Assembly: GCF_031458255.1 (NCBI RefSeq)
Contig: NZ_JAVDYC010000001.1
Span: 7,233,501-7,297,500, forward strand
Direction: 5' to 3'
Length of the DNA: 64,000 nucleotides
Source of the DNA: Catenuloplanes niger
GTDB taxonomy: Bacteria > Actinomycetota > Actinomycetes > Mycobacteriales > Micromonosporaceae
Shown: positions 1-9,061 of the stretch, in pieces
Layout: each line of letters begins with the position of its first letter
Position numbering within the stretch: the stretch's first letter is position 1
Position numbers and translations under genes: made by a program
The notes under the pieces: generated by a model
Databases searched by the model: none
Told to the model about the DNA's origin: nothing
The model's input: the letters and a program-made list of their open reading frames with translations, nothing else

Positions 1-2
1 CG

Positions 3-1640
3 AACCTGACGCTGTGCGAGAACCTGTACACCGCGGGCGGGCAGACCGCACCGTTCTACGCCTACGCCCACACCGGCTCCGTGGTCTCCGGCGACACCTG
101 CCCGACCGGCGGCTCGTCCGTCTCCGGCGCCGCGTTCTACCCGCCGGGCGGCGGCGACTACCCGGCCGCGTACAACGGCGCGTTCTTCTTCGCCGACTAC
201 AGCCGGGACTGCATCTGGGTGATGCCGCCGGCCACGCCCGGCGGTGCCCCGGACCCGGCGGGCCGGCGAATATTCGTCTCCCAGGCGGCGAACCCGGTGG
301 ACCTGGCGATCGGCCCGGGCGGCGACCTGTACTACGCGGACGCGGGCGGCACGGTGCGCCGGATCCGGTACTTCGGCGGCAACCAGCCGCCGTCCGCGGT
401 CGCGTTCGCGTCGCCGACGTCCGGGGCCGCGCCGCTGACGGTGGCGTTCGACGCGACCGGCTCGTCCGACCCCGACCCGTCCGACCACGGCCTGCTGCGC
501 TACGCCTGGGACTTCACGGACGACGGTACGGTCGACGCGACCACGCCGACCGCGTCGTACACGTACCCGGACGGCCGGCCGTACACCGCGCGGCTGACCG
601 TCACCGACTCGCTCGACGCCGTGGACACCGTGACCGTGGCGATCTCCAGCGGCAACGCGCCACCGGCGCCGGTGATCGACACACCGGGTGGGCAGCCGGA
701 CTTCGCGGTCGGCGACAGCGTCTCGTTCACCGGGCACGCCACGGACCCGCAGCAGGGCACGCTGCCCGCGTCCGCGCTGCGCTGGCGGCTGCTCCAGCAC
801 CACTGCTACACGGTGGACAGTTGCCACGTGCACGTGGCGCAGGAGTGGAACGGCGTGAGCGGCGCGACGTTCCCGGCGCCGGACCACGACTACCCGTCGT
901 ACCTCGAGCTGGAACTGACCGCCACCGACGCGGGCGGGCTCAGCGTGAGCACCACCCGCCGGCTGAACCCGCGGACCGTCGAGCTGACGTTCGCCACCGG
1001 CCCGCCCGGCCTGCAGCTGACCGTGGGCTCGACCGTGCGGACCACGCCGTTCACCGTCACCGTGATCCAGGGCTCGGCGAACACGGTCAGCGCGGTCACG
1101 CCGCAGGCCGGCTACGGCTTCGCCGCCTGGTCGGACGGTGGCGCGCAGACCCACGTGATCACCGCGCCGGCGGCGCCGGCCACGTACACCGCCACCTACG
1201 TCAAGCAGCGGCTGCCGCGGACCAACTTCAAGATCAAGTACTTCAGCTCGCAGGAGGTGGTGTCCGAGGTCGCGCTGGCCACCCGGGTGCTGGACGGCCA
1301 CACGCACACCTACTGGCACACCAACTGGTTCAACGTCGTCCACCCGCACGAGATCCAGATCGACCTGGGCGGCTCCTACCGGGTGACGGACCTCTACTAC
1401 CTGCCCCGGCAGAACAAGGCGGACGGCCGGATCAAGAACTACGAGATCTACGTCTCCGCCGACGGTACGAACTGGGGCACCCCGGTCGCGACCGGTGCCT
1501 GGCCGAACACCACCGCGGAGCAGACCGTCACCTTCCCCGCGAAGACCGGCCGGTACGTGCGACTGCGCGCGCTCAGCGAGGTCAACGGCAACCGCTGGGC
1601 CGCCGTGGCGGAACTCAACATCAGCGGGGTGCCCGTGTAG
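3..1640 (+). CDS. Secreted multidomain protein: C-terminal part of sugar dehydrogenase with PKD and discoidin domains (5' truncated by window)
   Basis: The reading frame is open from the window edge, so the N-terminus lies upstream; about 545 residues are visible. Residues 1-118 look like the last blades of a glucose/sorbosone (PQQ-type) dehydrogenase propeller (GAAFYPPGG, FFADYSRDCIWV, NPVDLAIGPGGDLYYAD). Then come a PKD domain (about 122-212, with YAWDFTDDG), a second beta-sandwich (215-320), a short repeat with YGFAAWSDGG, and a C-terminal F5/8 type C discoidin domain (410-545; EIQIDLGGSYRVTDLYYLPR). Such proteins are usually exported and bind or oxidise polysaccharides. The substrate cannot be told from this fragment. 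The stop TAG at 1638-1640 may form the start of the -10 of the next gene. Confidence 0.85.
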   Translation, partial: NLTLCENLYTAGGQTAPFYAYAHTGSVVSGDTCPTGGSSVSGAAFYPPGGGDYPAAYNGAFFFADYSRDCIWVMPPATPGGAPDPAGRRIFVSQAANPVDLAIGPGGDLYYADAGGTVRRIRYFGGNQPPSAVAFASPTSGAAPLTVAFDATGSSDPDPSDHGLLRYAWDFTDDGTVDATTPTASYTYPDGRPYTARLTVTDSLDAVDTVTVAISSGNAPPAPVIDTPGGQPDFAVGDSVSFTGHATDPQQGTLPASALRWRLLQHHCYTVDSCHVHVAQEWNGVSGATFPAPDHDYPSYLELELTATDAGGLSVSTTRRLNPRTVELTFATGPPGLQLTVGSTVRTTPFTVTVIQGSANTVSAVTPQAGYGFAAWSDGGAQTHVITAPAAPATYTATYVKQRLPRTNFKIKYFSSQEVVSEVALATRVLDGHTHTYWHTNWFNVVHPHEIQIDLGGSYRVTDLYYLPRQNKADGRIKNYEIYVSADGTNWGTPVATGAWPNTTAEQTVTFPAKTGRYVRLRALSEVNGNRWAAVAELNISGVPV

Positions 1641-1651
1641 GGTGGCGCTCC

Positions 1652-3220
1652 ATGACGGAGCCCCTCCGCCCCGGAGACCCGCGTGAACTCGGCGGCTACC
1701 GGCTGCTCGGCCGGCTCGGCGAGGGCGGCATGGGCGCGGTCTACCTCGGACGGTCAGCGGACGGCCGGAACGTCGCGGTCAAGGCGATCCGGCCGGACCT
1801 GGCGAGCGAGCCGGAGTACCGCGGCCGCTTCCGCAGCGAGGTCAGCCGCGCCCGGCAGGTGCCGCCGTTCTGCACCGCCGCGGTGCTCGACGCGGACCCG
1901 GAGCACACCACGCCGTACCTGGTCGTCGAGTACGTGGACGGGCCCAGCCTGGCCGAGGTGGTCGCGGACCGTGGCCCGCTGTCCGGCGGCGACCTGCACA
2001 GCGTCGCGATCGGCGTGGCCACGGCGCTGACCGCGATCCACGGCGCCGGCGTCATTCACCGCGACCTGAAGCCGCGCAACGTGCTCTTCGCGCTCGGCGC
2101 GCCCAAGGTGATCGACTTCGGCATCGCGCAGCCGTTCGAGGCGACCAGCCATCACACGCGTACCGACCAGATGGTGGGCACGCTGGCCTACATGGCACCG
2201 GAGCGCTTCGACGCCGCCCCGATCGGCCCGGCCTCGGACGTCTTCGCCTGGGGCGCCGTGGTCACCTACGCCGGGACCGGTCGGACGCCGTTCGCCGCGG
2301 ACTCGGCCGCCGCCACCGCGGGCCGGATCCTCACCCGGCCGCCGGACCTGGGCGGGCTCCAGTCGCCGCTGCGCGAGATCGTGGAGCGCACGCTCGCCAA
2401 GGACCCGGCGGACCGGCCGACCGCGTCCGAGCTGCTCGAACTGCTGCTGGACACCGGCTCGCACAGCCGGCCGGACCTGACCGCGCGGCCCGAGGTGCAG
2501 CGCGCGGCGCAGGCGGCCCGCGCGTTGCGGCACCGCGGCCGGCGCCCCCGCCGGCCGGCGACCGCGGCGATCGCCGGTGTGCTGGCCGCGGCCGTGCTCG
2601 GCGCGGCGGGCGCGTGGGCGTACCGCGCGCGGACCGAACCGGTCACGGCACCGGCACCGTCCACCGTGCCCAGCGACCCGCCGCTGATCGGGAGCGGACC
2701 GGTGATCATCGACCCGCTGTCCCGGCCCGGTCAGTGGCCGGCCGGTGCCGGCTGCGCGTACACCGGCGGGCGTCTGGTCATCAGCGGCACCGAGCCGGTC
2801 TGGCAGGCCTGCGACGGACCGCGGGACATGTTCGCCGGCGACCAGTCGATCACGGTCGGCGTGGCGCTGCTGGAGCCGGGCAGCTGCGCGTTCGTCGCCT
2901 TCCGGAAGACCGACGACCTCACCGGGTACGCGCTGTCGCTCTGCGCGGACACGATCGGCTTCGAACGGCACGCCGACGACCGCGCGGACGAGCTGGTCCG
3001 GGTACCGTCGACCGCGCTGGCCGGCGGTGCCGAACACCGGGTCCGGCTGGTCATCCGGGACGACGTGGCCACGGTCGCGGTGGACGGCACCGACGTCACG
3101 TCCGCCCCGGTCGACGACCGCCGCCTGGTCACCGGCTGGATCCGCCTCGGCGTGGAGGCCGGGTCCGACCACCGGCACGGCAGCGCGGCCTTCAAGGACC
3201 TGGAGATCCGTACGCTGTGA
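1652..3220 (+). CDS. Membrane Ser/Thr protein kinase with extracellular beta-sandwich domain
   Basis: A 522-residue Hanks-type kinase. Residues 15-270 hold the catalytic domain: glycine loop GEGGMGAVY, VAVK lysine, catalytic HRDLKPRN, DFG in VIDFGIAQ, and MAPERF. An Arg-rich linker precedes one membrane segment (about 300-325), then a roughly 200-residue outside domain (GQWPAGAGCAYTGGRL to AFKDLEIRTL) that resembles a concanavalin/laminin-G-like sandwich, a plausible ligand sensor. PASTA repeats are absent. ATG 1652 follows TAGGGT (1638-1643) by 8 nt, so the gene may have its own promoter made partly from the previous stop codon. It overlaps the next lipoprotein gene by 4 nt, suggesting co-translation and a shared signalling role (inference). 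Confidence 0.92.
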   Translation: MTEPLRPGDPRELGGYRLLGRLGEGGMGAVYLGRSADGRNVAVKAIRPDLASEPEYRGRFRSEVSRARQVPPFCTAAVLDADPEHTTPYLVVEYVDGPSLAEVVADRGPLSGGDLHSVAIGVATALTAIHGAGVIHRDLKPRNVLFALGAPKVIDFGIAQPFEATSHHTRTDQMVGTLAYMAPERFDAAPIGPASDVFAWGAVVTYAGTGRTPFAADSAAATAGRILTRPPDLGGLQSPLREIVERTLAKDPADRPTASELLELLLDTGSHSRPDLTARPEVQRAAQAARALRHRGRRPRRPATAAIAGVLAAAVLGAAGAWAYRARTEPVTAPAPSTVPSDPPLIGSGPVIIDPLSRPGQWPAGAGCAYTGGRLVISGTEPVWQACDGPRDMFAGDQSITVGVALLEPGSCAFVAFRKTDDLTGYALSLCADTIGFERHADDRADELVRVPSTALAGGAEHRVRLVIRDDVATVAVDGTDVTSAPVDDRRLVTGWIRLGVEAGSDHRHGSAAFKDLEIRTL

Positions 3221-3738
3221 AGAAGCTCTTGATCTCGATGCCGGCGCTGCTGCTCCTGGCGGCCTGCGGTTCCGCGCCGGACGACACCACCGCCGCGCCG
3301 TCGCCGTCCGCCGTGCCGTCCGCCACCCCGTCGGTGCCGGCGTTCACCGACGTCTCCCGGGGCGACACCGACTCGATCGTGAAGCTGCTGCGGTTCACGC
3401 CGGGGAACGGCCAGGCCGTCGTGGTCGAGCCGGTGATCTTCCTGACCAACCCGGAGTTCTGCGAGACGTTCCACATCCCGGCCGACGACAAGCGCTGCCT
3501 CTCCGCCTGGAACACCGCCGACAGCGAGGCGAAGATAACGTTGCCGTGCGCCGACGCCGCGGTCTTCGCGCTGGTCGACCAGTCCGACCCGGGCACCTGC
3601 ATGGACGACCGGGGCGCCGGTTCGTGCGAGACGTCCGCCACCGACTTCGCCGACCGTCTCGGCGACGGCACGCCGCTGATCCGCCTCACCACCGAGAACG
3701 GCGTCGCGGTCCGCCTCGCCGAGCTCTACGTGCCGTGA
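3217..3738 (+). CDS. Lipoprotein of unknown function, coupled to Ser/Thr kinase
   Basis: A 173-residue protein starting at GTG 3217, which overlaps the kinase stop as GTGA. It has a clear lipoprotein signal: two lysines, a hydrophobic stretch and the lipobox LLAAC with Cys17. A Pro/Ser/Ala-rich linker follows, then a domain of about 125 residues with five cysteines (EFCETF, DKRCLSAW, LPCADA, GTCMDD, SCETSA), so one or two disulfides are possible. I do not recognise the domain. Translational coupling to the kinase suggests it acts with the kinase ectodomain, but this is inference only. Confidence 0.85.
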   Translation: MKKLLISMPALLLLAACGSAPDDTTAAPSPSAVPSATPSVPAFTDVSRGDTDSIVKLLRFTPGNGQAVVVEPVIFLTNPEFCETFHIPADDKRCLSAWNTADSEAKITLPCADAAVFALVDQSDPGTCMDDRGAGSCETSATDFADRLGDGTPLIRLTTENGVAVRLAELYVP

Positions 3739-3781
3739 CCGGTCCGTCCGGTTGCCGCCGGACCGCTCCGGGCGGACCGGT
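3738..3781. terminator. Hairpin between convergent genes
   Basis: Arms 3738-3751 and 3768-3781 pair over 14 bp with a single G.T wobble. The hairpin lies between the lipoprotein stop and the hisG stop and can serve both strands. There is no T-tract, as is common in actinomycetes. Confidence 0.6.
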
Positions 3782-3799
3782 CCGGCGGCACCGCCGAGG

Positions 3800-4672
3800 T
3801 CAGAGGCGGGTGGCGGCGATGTCGGTGACCAGGATGGCGCGGGCACCGATCTCGTAGAGCTCGTCCATGATGCGGTGCATCTCGGCGCGCTTCACCATGG
3901 CCTGGACCGCGACCCAGCCCTCGCGGTGCAGCGGCGAGACGGTCGGCGACTCGATGCCGGGGGTCAGCGCGGTGGCCTGGTCGAGGAGGTCGGCGCGGAC
4001 GTCGTAGGCGAGCATGACGTAGCGGCGGGCGACCAGGACGCCCTGGAGGCGGCGGAGCAACTGCGCGGTGCCGGGCTTGTCGCCGGCCGCGTCGCCGGCC
4101 GTGGCGGACTCGGCTGCTGAGCGGCTGATCAGGATCGCGGAGGACTTGAGCAGCGGCTCGCCGACCGTGACCAGGCCGGCCTGGCGGAGCGTGGCGCCGG
4201 TCTCGACGACGTCGGCGATGACGTCCGCCACGCCGAGACGGATGGCGTTCTCGACGGCGCCGTCCAGGCGTACCACGGTCGCGGAGAGGGAGTTGGCGGC
4301 CAGGTAGTGGGCGACCACGCCGGGGAAGGCGGTGGCCACCCGGCGGCCGTCGATCTGGGCGACGGACTGCAGCGTCTCCGGGCGCGCGGCGAAGCGGAAC
4401 TGGGCGCCGCCGAACGACAGGTCCATGATCTCCGAGGCCGGTGCGCCGGAGTCGAGGAGCAGGTCGCGGCCGGTGATGCCGAGGTCCAGGTCGCCGCTGC
4501 CGACGTAGACCGCGATGTCGCGCGGGCGCAGGTAGAAGAACTCGACGTCGTTGGCCGGGTCCTGGCAGACCAGGTCGCGGTCGTCACCGCGCTGGCGGTA
4601 GCCCGCCTCGCGCAGCATCTCGATGGCGGGACGGGACAGGGCGCCCTTGTTGGGCACGGCGATGCGCAGCAT
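3800..4672 (-). CDS. hisG: ATP phosphoribosyltransferase, long form
   Basis: First enzyme of histidine synthesis; joins ATP and PRPP to give phosphoribosyl-ATP in the cytoplasm. The 290-residue length matches the long, histidine-inhibited HisG of actinobacteria. It begins MLRIAVPNKGALSRPAIEML and has the typical DLGITGRDLL, VATAFPGV and DGAVENAIRLGVADVIADVVETG segments, followed by a C-terminal regulatory domain (residues about 215-290). ATG 4672 is the only sensible start. It lies 49 nt downstream of hisE on the same strand, so the two genes for the first two steps form an operon. Confidence 0.97.
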   Translation of the reverse strand: MLRIAVPNKGALSRPAIEMLREAGYRQRGDDRDLVCQDPANDVEFFYLRPRDIAVYVGSGDLDLGITGRDLLLDSGAPASEIMDLSFGGAQFRFAARPETLQSVAQIDGRRVATAFPGVVAHYLAANSLSATVVRLDGAVENAIRLGVADVIADVVETGATLRQAGLVTVGEPLLKSSAILISRSAAESATAGDAAGDKPGTAQLLRRLQGVLVARRYVMLAYDVRADLLDQATALTPGIESPTVSPLHREGWVAVQAMVKRAEMHRIMDELYEIGARAILVTDIAATRL

Positions 4673-4721
4673 CAGGACAGACTCCAGGCAGGGAACGAAC
4701 GGGAAGGGGGCGCGACCACCA

Positions 4722-4985
4722 TCAGAGATGTCGGTAGACGTCCTTCAGCTCCAGCCCGCTGGCCAGCATCAGGACCTGTGCCTGGTAGAGCAGCTGGGAG
4801 ATCTCCTCCGCGGCGCGCTCCGGACCCTCGTGCTCGGCGGCCATCCACGCCTCGGCCGCCTCCTCGACGACCTTCTTGCCGATGGCATGGACGCCGCGCT
4901 CGACCGCCGCCACGGTGTGCGAACCCGGGGTCCCGGCCGCCACCTTTGCCTGCAGTTCCGCGAACAGCTCGTCGAAGGTCTTCAC
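4722..4985 (-). CDS. hisE: Phosphoribosyl-ATP pyrophosphatase
   Basis: Second step of histidine synthesis: hydrolyses phosphoribosyl-ATP to phosphoribosyl-AMP. The 87-residue protein is all-alpha MazG-like, with the metal-binding [11 protein letters not shown] motif and the usual [12 protein letters not shown] helix. The start is GTG 4985 ([11 protein letters not shown]), because the family begins there; the frame stays open further upstream but without homologous sequence. No strong Shine-Dalgarno is visible; a GAGAAT hexamer 8 nt upstream hints at a leaderless transcript. It is divergent from the amino acid transporter genes. Confidence 0.96.
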   Translation of the reverse strand: MKTFDELFAELQAKVAAGTPGSHTVAAVERGVHAIGKKVVEEAAEAWMAAEHEGPERAAEEISQLLYQAQVLMLASGLELKDVYRHL

Positions 4986-5049
4986 GGGAGACGATTCTCG
5001 CAGCCCCCTTCGGCCCCACCGCATCCGGGCAGCCAATATGCTTCGGACC

Positions 5050-5916
5050 ATGCGTAGAACCTCCGTGCCCGCCGTCGCCCTGCTGCTCGCCACGGTCGCC
5101 GGGGTGGCCGCGTGCGCGCCGGAGGAGTCCGGTGGCGACGCGACACCCGCGGCCTCGGCGGGCCAGAGCTGTGACCCGGCGAGCCTGAAGACGCTGACGG
5201 CCGGGAAGCTGACGATCGGCACCGACCAGCCGGCGTACGAGCCGTGGTTCTCCGACGACAAGCCGGAGAGCGGCGAGGGCTTCGAGTCCGCGGTCGCCTA
5301 CGCGGTCGCCACCGAGCTCGGCTACACCAAGGAGAACGTGGTGTGGACCCGGGTCCGGTTCGACAGCGCGATCGCGCCGGGGCCGAAGACGTTCGACATC
5401 GACATCAACCAGTTCTCGATCACCGAGGAGCGGCGCAAGGCGGTCGACTTCTCCTCGCCGTACTACCTGGTCCGGCAGGCGATCGTGGCGAAGAACTCGT
5501 CGCCGATCGCGGGCGTGACCGACCTGGCCGGGCTGAAGGACGCGAAGCTGGGCGCGCAGGTCGGCACGACCAGCTACCAGGCGATCACCGACCTGGTGAA
5601 GCCGAGCCAGCAGGCGCAGGTGTTCAACAGCAACGACGACGCGAAGCAGGCGCTGGAGAACGGCACGATCGACGGGCTCGTGGTGGACCTGCCGACCGCG
5701 TTCTACATGACCGCGGCCGAGCTCACCGACGCGAAGATCGTCGGCCAGTTCCCGCAGGTGGGCACGCCGGAGGGCTTCGGCATCGTGCTCGACAAGGGTT
5801 CGTCGCTGACCGGCTGCGTGACCCAGGCCGTCGACGCGCTGCGCACCGACGGCACGCTGACCGCGCTGGAGAAGCAGTGGCTCGCCCAGGTGGCGGGCGC
5901 GCCCGAGCTGTCATGA
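5050..5916 (+). CDS. Polar amino acid ABC transporter, substrate-binding lipoprotein
   Basis: Family 3 solute-binding protein (HisJ/GlnH type), 288 residues. The lipoprotein signal ends at the lipobox VAAC. The family pattern follows: [67 protein letters not shown] and a C-terminal LEKQW segment. ATG 5050 is preferred over the in-frame ATG 5038 because MRR directly precedes the hydrophobic core. The next gene starts inside its stop codon (ATGA), so binding protein, permease and ATPase are co-expressed. The ligand is probably a polar amino acid; which one is not visible. Confidence 0.93.
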   Translation: MRRTSVPAVALLLATVAGVAACAPEESGGDATPAASAGQSCDPASLKTLTAGKLTIGTDQPAYEPWFSDDKPESGEGFESAVAYAVATELGYTKENVVWTRVRFDSAIAPGPKTFDIDINQFSITEERRKAVDFSSPYYLVRQAIVAKNSSPIAGVTDLAGLKDAKLGAQVGTTSYQAITDLVKPSQQAQVFNSNDDAKQALENGTIDGLVVDLPTAFYMTAAELTDAKIVGQFPQVGTPEGFGIVLDKGSSLTGCVTQAVDALRTDGTLTALEKQWLAQVAGAPELS

Positions 5917-6764
5917 CGGCGGAGGTCCACACGCCGAGCGAGATACAGCGGGCGCGCGTCGCCTACCGCCGGAAGCAGTCGATCCGGTCGGTGATCATCA
6001 GTGCGGTCTCCACCGCGGTCGTGGGTGTGCTGGTCGTGGTGCTGGTGACCGGCTCACCGGGCTGGCCGCGCGTGCAGGCGTCGTTCCTCGACCCGGGGGT
6101 GGCGATCGACTCGCTGCCGGCGATCCTGCGCGGGCTGTGGCTGAACGTCCGGTTGCTGGTCGCCTGCGCGATCGGCGCGCTGCTGCTCGGCCTGCTGATC
6201 GCGGTGCTGCGGACCACCAAGGGCGCGGTGCTGTTCCCGCTGCGCGCGCTGGCCACCGCGTACACGTACACGCTGCGCGGCATGCCTTTGATCATCGGGT
6301 TGTACCTGCTGACCTTCGGCGTGCCGGGACTGCGCCTGCAGGGCACGCCGAGCGTGCTGGTGCTGGGCGCGATCGCGCTGATCATCACGTACGCGGGTTA
6401 CCTCGCCGAGGTGTTCCGGGCCGGCATCGAGAGCATCCACCCGAGCCAGTGGTCGGCGGCCCGGTCGCTCGGGCTGACCTACCGGCAGACGATGCGGCAC
6501 GTGGTGCTGCCGCAGGCGGTGCGGCGGGTGGCGCCGCCGCTGCTCAACGACATGGTGGCACTGCAGAAGGACGTGGGTCTGGTGTCGGTGGCCGGGCTGG
6601 TCGACGCGGTGCGGGCCGCGCAGATCGAGACCGCGAACGCGTTCAACTTCACGCCGTACGTGGTCGCGGCCGTGCTGTTCGTGCTGCTGGCGATCCCGCT
6701 GATCGCGGTGACGGACCTGGTGACGCTGCGCGCGGCGCGGCGGCAGAACGCGGGCGGGCGGTGA
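5913..6764 (+). CDS. Amino acid ABC transporter permease
   Basis: A 283-residue HisM/GlnP-type permease. After a basic cytoplasmic N-terminus there is one extra membrane segment (about 28-50), a short outside loop, then the five-helix core with the polar amino acid signature GMPLIIGLYLLTFG. The EAA coupling loop reads EVFRAGIESIHPSQWSAARSLGLT, followed by VVLPQAVRRVAPPLLND. ATG 5913 overlaps the upstream stop as ATGA, and its own stop overlaps the GTG of the ATPase gene. Only one permease gene is present, so the channel is probably a homodimer. Confidence 0.94.
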   Translation: MTAEVHTPSEIQRARVAYRRKQSIRSVIISAVSTAVVGVLVVVLVTGSPGWPRVQASFLDPGVAIDSLPAILRGLWLNVRLLVACAIGALLLGLLIAVLRTTKGAVLFPLRALATAYTYTLRGMPLIIGLYLLTFGVPGLRLQGTPSVLVLGAIALIITYAGYLAEVFRAGIESIHPSQWSAARSLGLTYRQTMRHVVLPQAVRRVAPPLLNDMVALQKDVGLVSVAGLVDAVRAAQIETANAFNFTPYVVAAVLFVLLAIPLIAVTDLVTLRAARRQNAGGR

Positions 6765-8098
6765 CGATGGCACGCGACGACGGCGACGAGCTGAGCTTCG
6801 GCGAGCAGCTGGAGCGGGACCGGCTCGACCAGACCCCGGAGCGCACCGACGAGACCCGGGTGGCGGACTTCGACGCGGCCCGGCAGCGACGCGAGCGGGC
6901 CCGGGAGCGGGCGTTGCGCCGATCGACCGGCGCGTTCCCGGCCGTGCCGGACAACCCGCCGGAGCCGTCCGAGGGTACGGACGGGAGCCTCTACGACGCG
7001 CCCACGCCGAACAGCCGGGGCCGGCGCCGCAGCGAGCGCCAGGGTGACGAGACGGAGTCCCCGTCCGGCGGGTACGCCCGGTTCGCGACGCGCGACGAGG
7101 GTTCATCGGTTGCCTCCGGCCAGGACGGTGCCGACCCGTACCGTCGCATGCCCGTCGAGGAGAGCACCGCGGAACGGGACACGCGGCTGGTGGACGAGCG
7201 GCCGCGCCGGTCGCGGCATGCGGCGGAGCCGGGTGACGAGCCGTCGGCGCGGCGCGGCCGGCGCGTGCGGGACGACGTGAGCGACACCGCGGCCGGGCTG
7301 GTCCAGGCGATCCGGACGGCGGGCCAGGAGGCGGACTACGTGCCGGTGCCGACACAGCCGGCGCTGTCCTGCTCGGGACTGCGCAAGTCGTTCCGCGGCG
7401 GCCTGGTGTTGCAGGACCTCGACCTGGACGTGGCCGAGCACGAGGTGGTGGTGCTGATCGGCGCGTCCGGCTCCGGCAAGTCGACGCTGCTGCGCTGCAT
7501 CAACCTGCTCGAGGAGATCGACGACGGCACGATCCTGCTGGACGGCGAGCACATCACCGATCCCCGGACCAACCCGGACACCGTACGCCGGAAGATCGGC
7601 ATGGTGTTCCAGTCCTACAACCTGTTCCCGCACATGACCGTGCTGCAGAACATCACGCTCGCGCCGGAACGCGTGCACCGGCGCCGCCGCGCCGAGGTGG
7701 AGGCGGAGGCGCGCACCTGGCTGGAGCGCGTCGGCCTGGGCGACAAGGCGCGGGAGTACCCGGACCGGCTCTCCGGCGGTCAGCAGCAACGCGTCGCGAT
7801 CGTCCGCGCGCTGGTCAACTCGCCGCGGCTGCTGCTGCTCGACGAGGTCACGTCCGCGCTCGACCCGGAGCTGGTCGGCGAGGTCCTCACGATGATCAAG
7901 GACCTGAAGACCGAGGGCATGACGATGATCCTGGCCACGCACGAGATGGCGTTCGCCCGGCAGGTCGCGGACCGGGTGTGCTTCCTGGACGGCGGCCGGA
8001 TCCTCGAACAGGGCCCGCCGGAGCAGGTCTTCGGCGCCCCCCAGCACCCCCGCACCCGCCAGTTCCTCCGCCGGATCATCGAGGCCGGACGCCTCTAG
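6761..8098 (+). CDS. Amino acid ABC transporter ATPase with ~195-residue disordered N-terminal extension
   Basis: A 445-residue protein from GTG 6761, which overlaps the permease stop (GTGA); ATG 6767 is an alternative. The last 250 residues are a standard GlnQ/HisP ATPase: Walker A GASGSGKST, Q-loop MVFQSYNLFPH, signature LSGGQQQR, Walker B LLLLDEVTSALD and switch His in LATHEMAF. The first 195 or so residues are rich in Arg, Asp, Glu, Ser and Pro, without recognisable domain (RRERARERALRR, RGRRRSERQGDETES). The region keeps very high GC at third positions with no stops, so it is coding. A GTG at 7340 would give a normal 252-residue ATPase, so internal initiation is possible. Confidence 0.9.
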   Translation: MTMARDDGDELSFGEQLERDRLDQTPERTDETRVADFDAARQRRERARERALRRSTGAFPAVPDNPPEPSEGTDGSLYDAPTPNSRGRRRSERQGDETESPSGGYARFATRDEGSSVASGQDGADPYRRMPVEESTAERDTRLVDERPRRSRHAAEPGDEPSARRGRRVRDDVSDTAAGLVQAIRTAGQEADYVPVPTQPALSCSGLRKSFRGGLVLQDLDLDVAEHEVVVLIGASGSGKSTLLRCINLLEEIDDGTILLDGEHITDPRTNPDTVRRKIGMVFQSYNLFPHMTVLQNITLAPERVHRRRRAEVEAEARTWLERVGLGDKAREYPDRLSGGQQQRVAIVRALVNSPRLLLLDEVTSALDPELVGEVLTMIKDLKTEGMTMILATHEMAFARQVADRVCFLDGGRILEQGPPEQVFGAPQHPRTRQFLRRIIEAGRL

Positions 8099-8126
8099 GG
8101 ACCGGCGGAGCCGGCAGGCCCCGGGA

Positions 8127-8169
8127 CCGGTCCGCGCGCGACGGCCGGTGACCGCCGCACGCGGACCGG
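8127..8169. terminator. Hairpin between convergent genes
   Basis: Perfect 10-bp arms at 8127-8136 and 8160-8169 with a 23-nt loop, between the ATPase stop and the stop of the MmpS-like lipoprotein gene. Confidence 0.45.
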
Positions 8170-8170
8170 C

Positions 8171-9061
8171 TCAGCGGGGCTCGGCGTACGAGCCGTTGCA
8201 GAACGTCGACGGGCCCGGGCCGTTGTTCCTCTTCTCCTCCTCGCCGTCGATGGTGATGTCGCACGTCACGATCGGCAGTGTGGTGAAGGAGGCGGGGGCG
8301 GAGGCGGAGGCGTCCAGGGTGATCGACATCGGCTGGCCGAACGCGGGGAACAGGATCTTTCTCGTCCAGGGCAGGTCGACCTTCTCCTCCACCACCTCGA
8401 CGGCGATCGGGTCGACGTAGCCGATGGTCGCCTGCTCGGTGTTCGTGCCGTTGACGGACAGCACCATCTCGTGCGGCTTGCCGGTCGCGACCCGGCCGAC
8501 GTCGGGCATCCGCTCCAGCGCCCGGCCGGCCAGCGTGGCCGTCGCCGCGCGCGGGTCGAAGCCGGTGTCGTCGTGCATGCGGCCGACGCGCATGCCGAAG
8601 ATCAGCGAGCCCCGGCGGACGAACAGCTGCGGGTCGGTGCCGCTGACGGTGAACCAGCTCTGGTCCGCGCCCGGGACGTGGTTCTCGGCGATCGGGGCGG
8701 TGTCCTGCTGGTGCAGCAGCCACTGGAAGTACAGGTCCGCCGACACCGGGTCCGGCTGCAGGTTGAGCCAGAAGAAGTGGCTGCCCAGCGCGTGGCACCG
8801 GACGGCGTTCGGGCTGACGTCCGGAGCCTTCTCACGCGTCTCCCAGCGCAGCACGTCGACGCCCTCGGCCAGGAAGTCGTCCGGCGTCAGCACGTCGCAC
8901 ATCGCCTCGGTGAGCGTGCCGTCGACGGGCTGCGGCCAGGCCGTCGGAGTGGTCCCCGCCGCGCCGCCGCCGTCGCCGCCACCGGTGCCGCCGCAGGCGG
9001 TCAGGCACAGCGCCGCGGCGAGCGCGGCGATCAGCCGCCGTGGTCGATCGGACGTGCTCAT
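8171..9061 (-). CDS. Lipoprotein with MmpS-like C-terminal domain
   Basis: A 296-residue protein. ATG 9061 has a good ribosome site (GAGGGAG, 5 nt before). The signal peptide ends in the lipobox LTAC, followed by a Gly-rich linker. Residues 50-190 (TEAMCDVLTPDDFLAEG, AVRCHALGSHFFWLNLQ) form an unknown domain with a conserved-looking Cys pair. The last 95 residues resemble the MmpS fold: TIGYVDPIAVEVVEEKVDLPW, then TCDITIDGEEEKRNNG and a final Cys. In mycobacteria MmpS proteins partner MmpL exporters; no MmpL gene is seen here. The MmpS assignment rests on pattern similarity only. Confidence 0.75.
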   Translation of the reverse strand: MSTSDRPRRLIAALAAALCLTACGGTGGGDGGGAAGTTPTAWPQPVDGTLTEAMCDVLTPDDFLAEGVDVLRWETREKAPDVSPNAVRCHALGSHFFWLNLQPDPVSADLYFQWLLHQQDTAPIAENHVPGADQSWFTVSGTDPQLFVRRGSLIFGMRVGRMHDDTGFDPRAATATLAGRALERMPDVGRVATGKPHEMVLSVNGTNTEQATIGYVDPIAVEVVEEKVDLPWTRKILFPAFGQPMSITLDASASAPASFTTLPIVTCDITIDGEEEKRNNGPGPSTFCNGSYAEPR

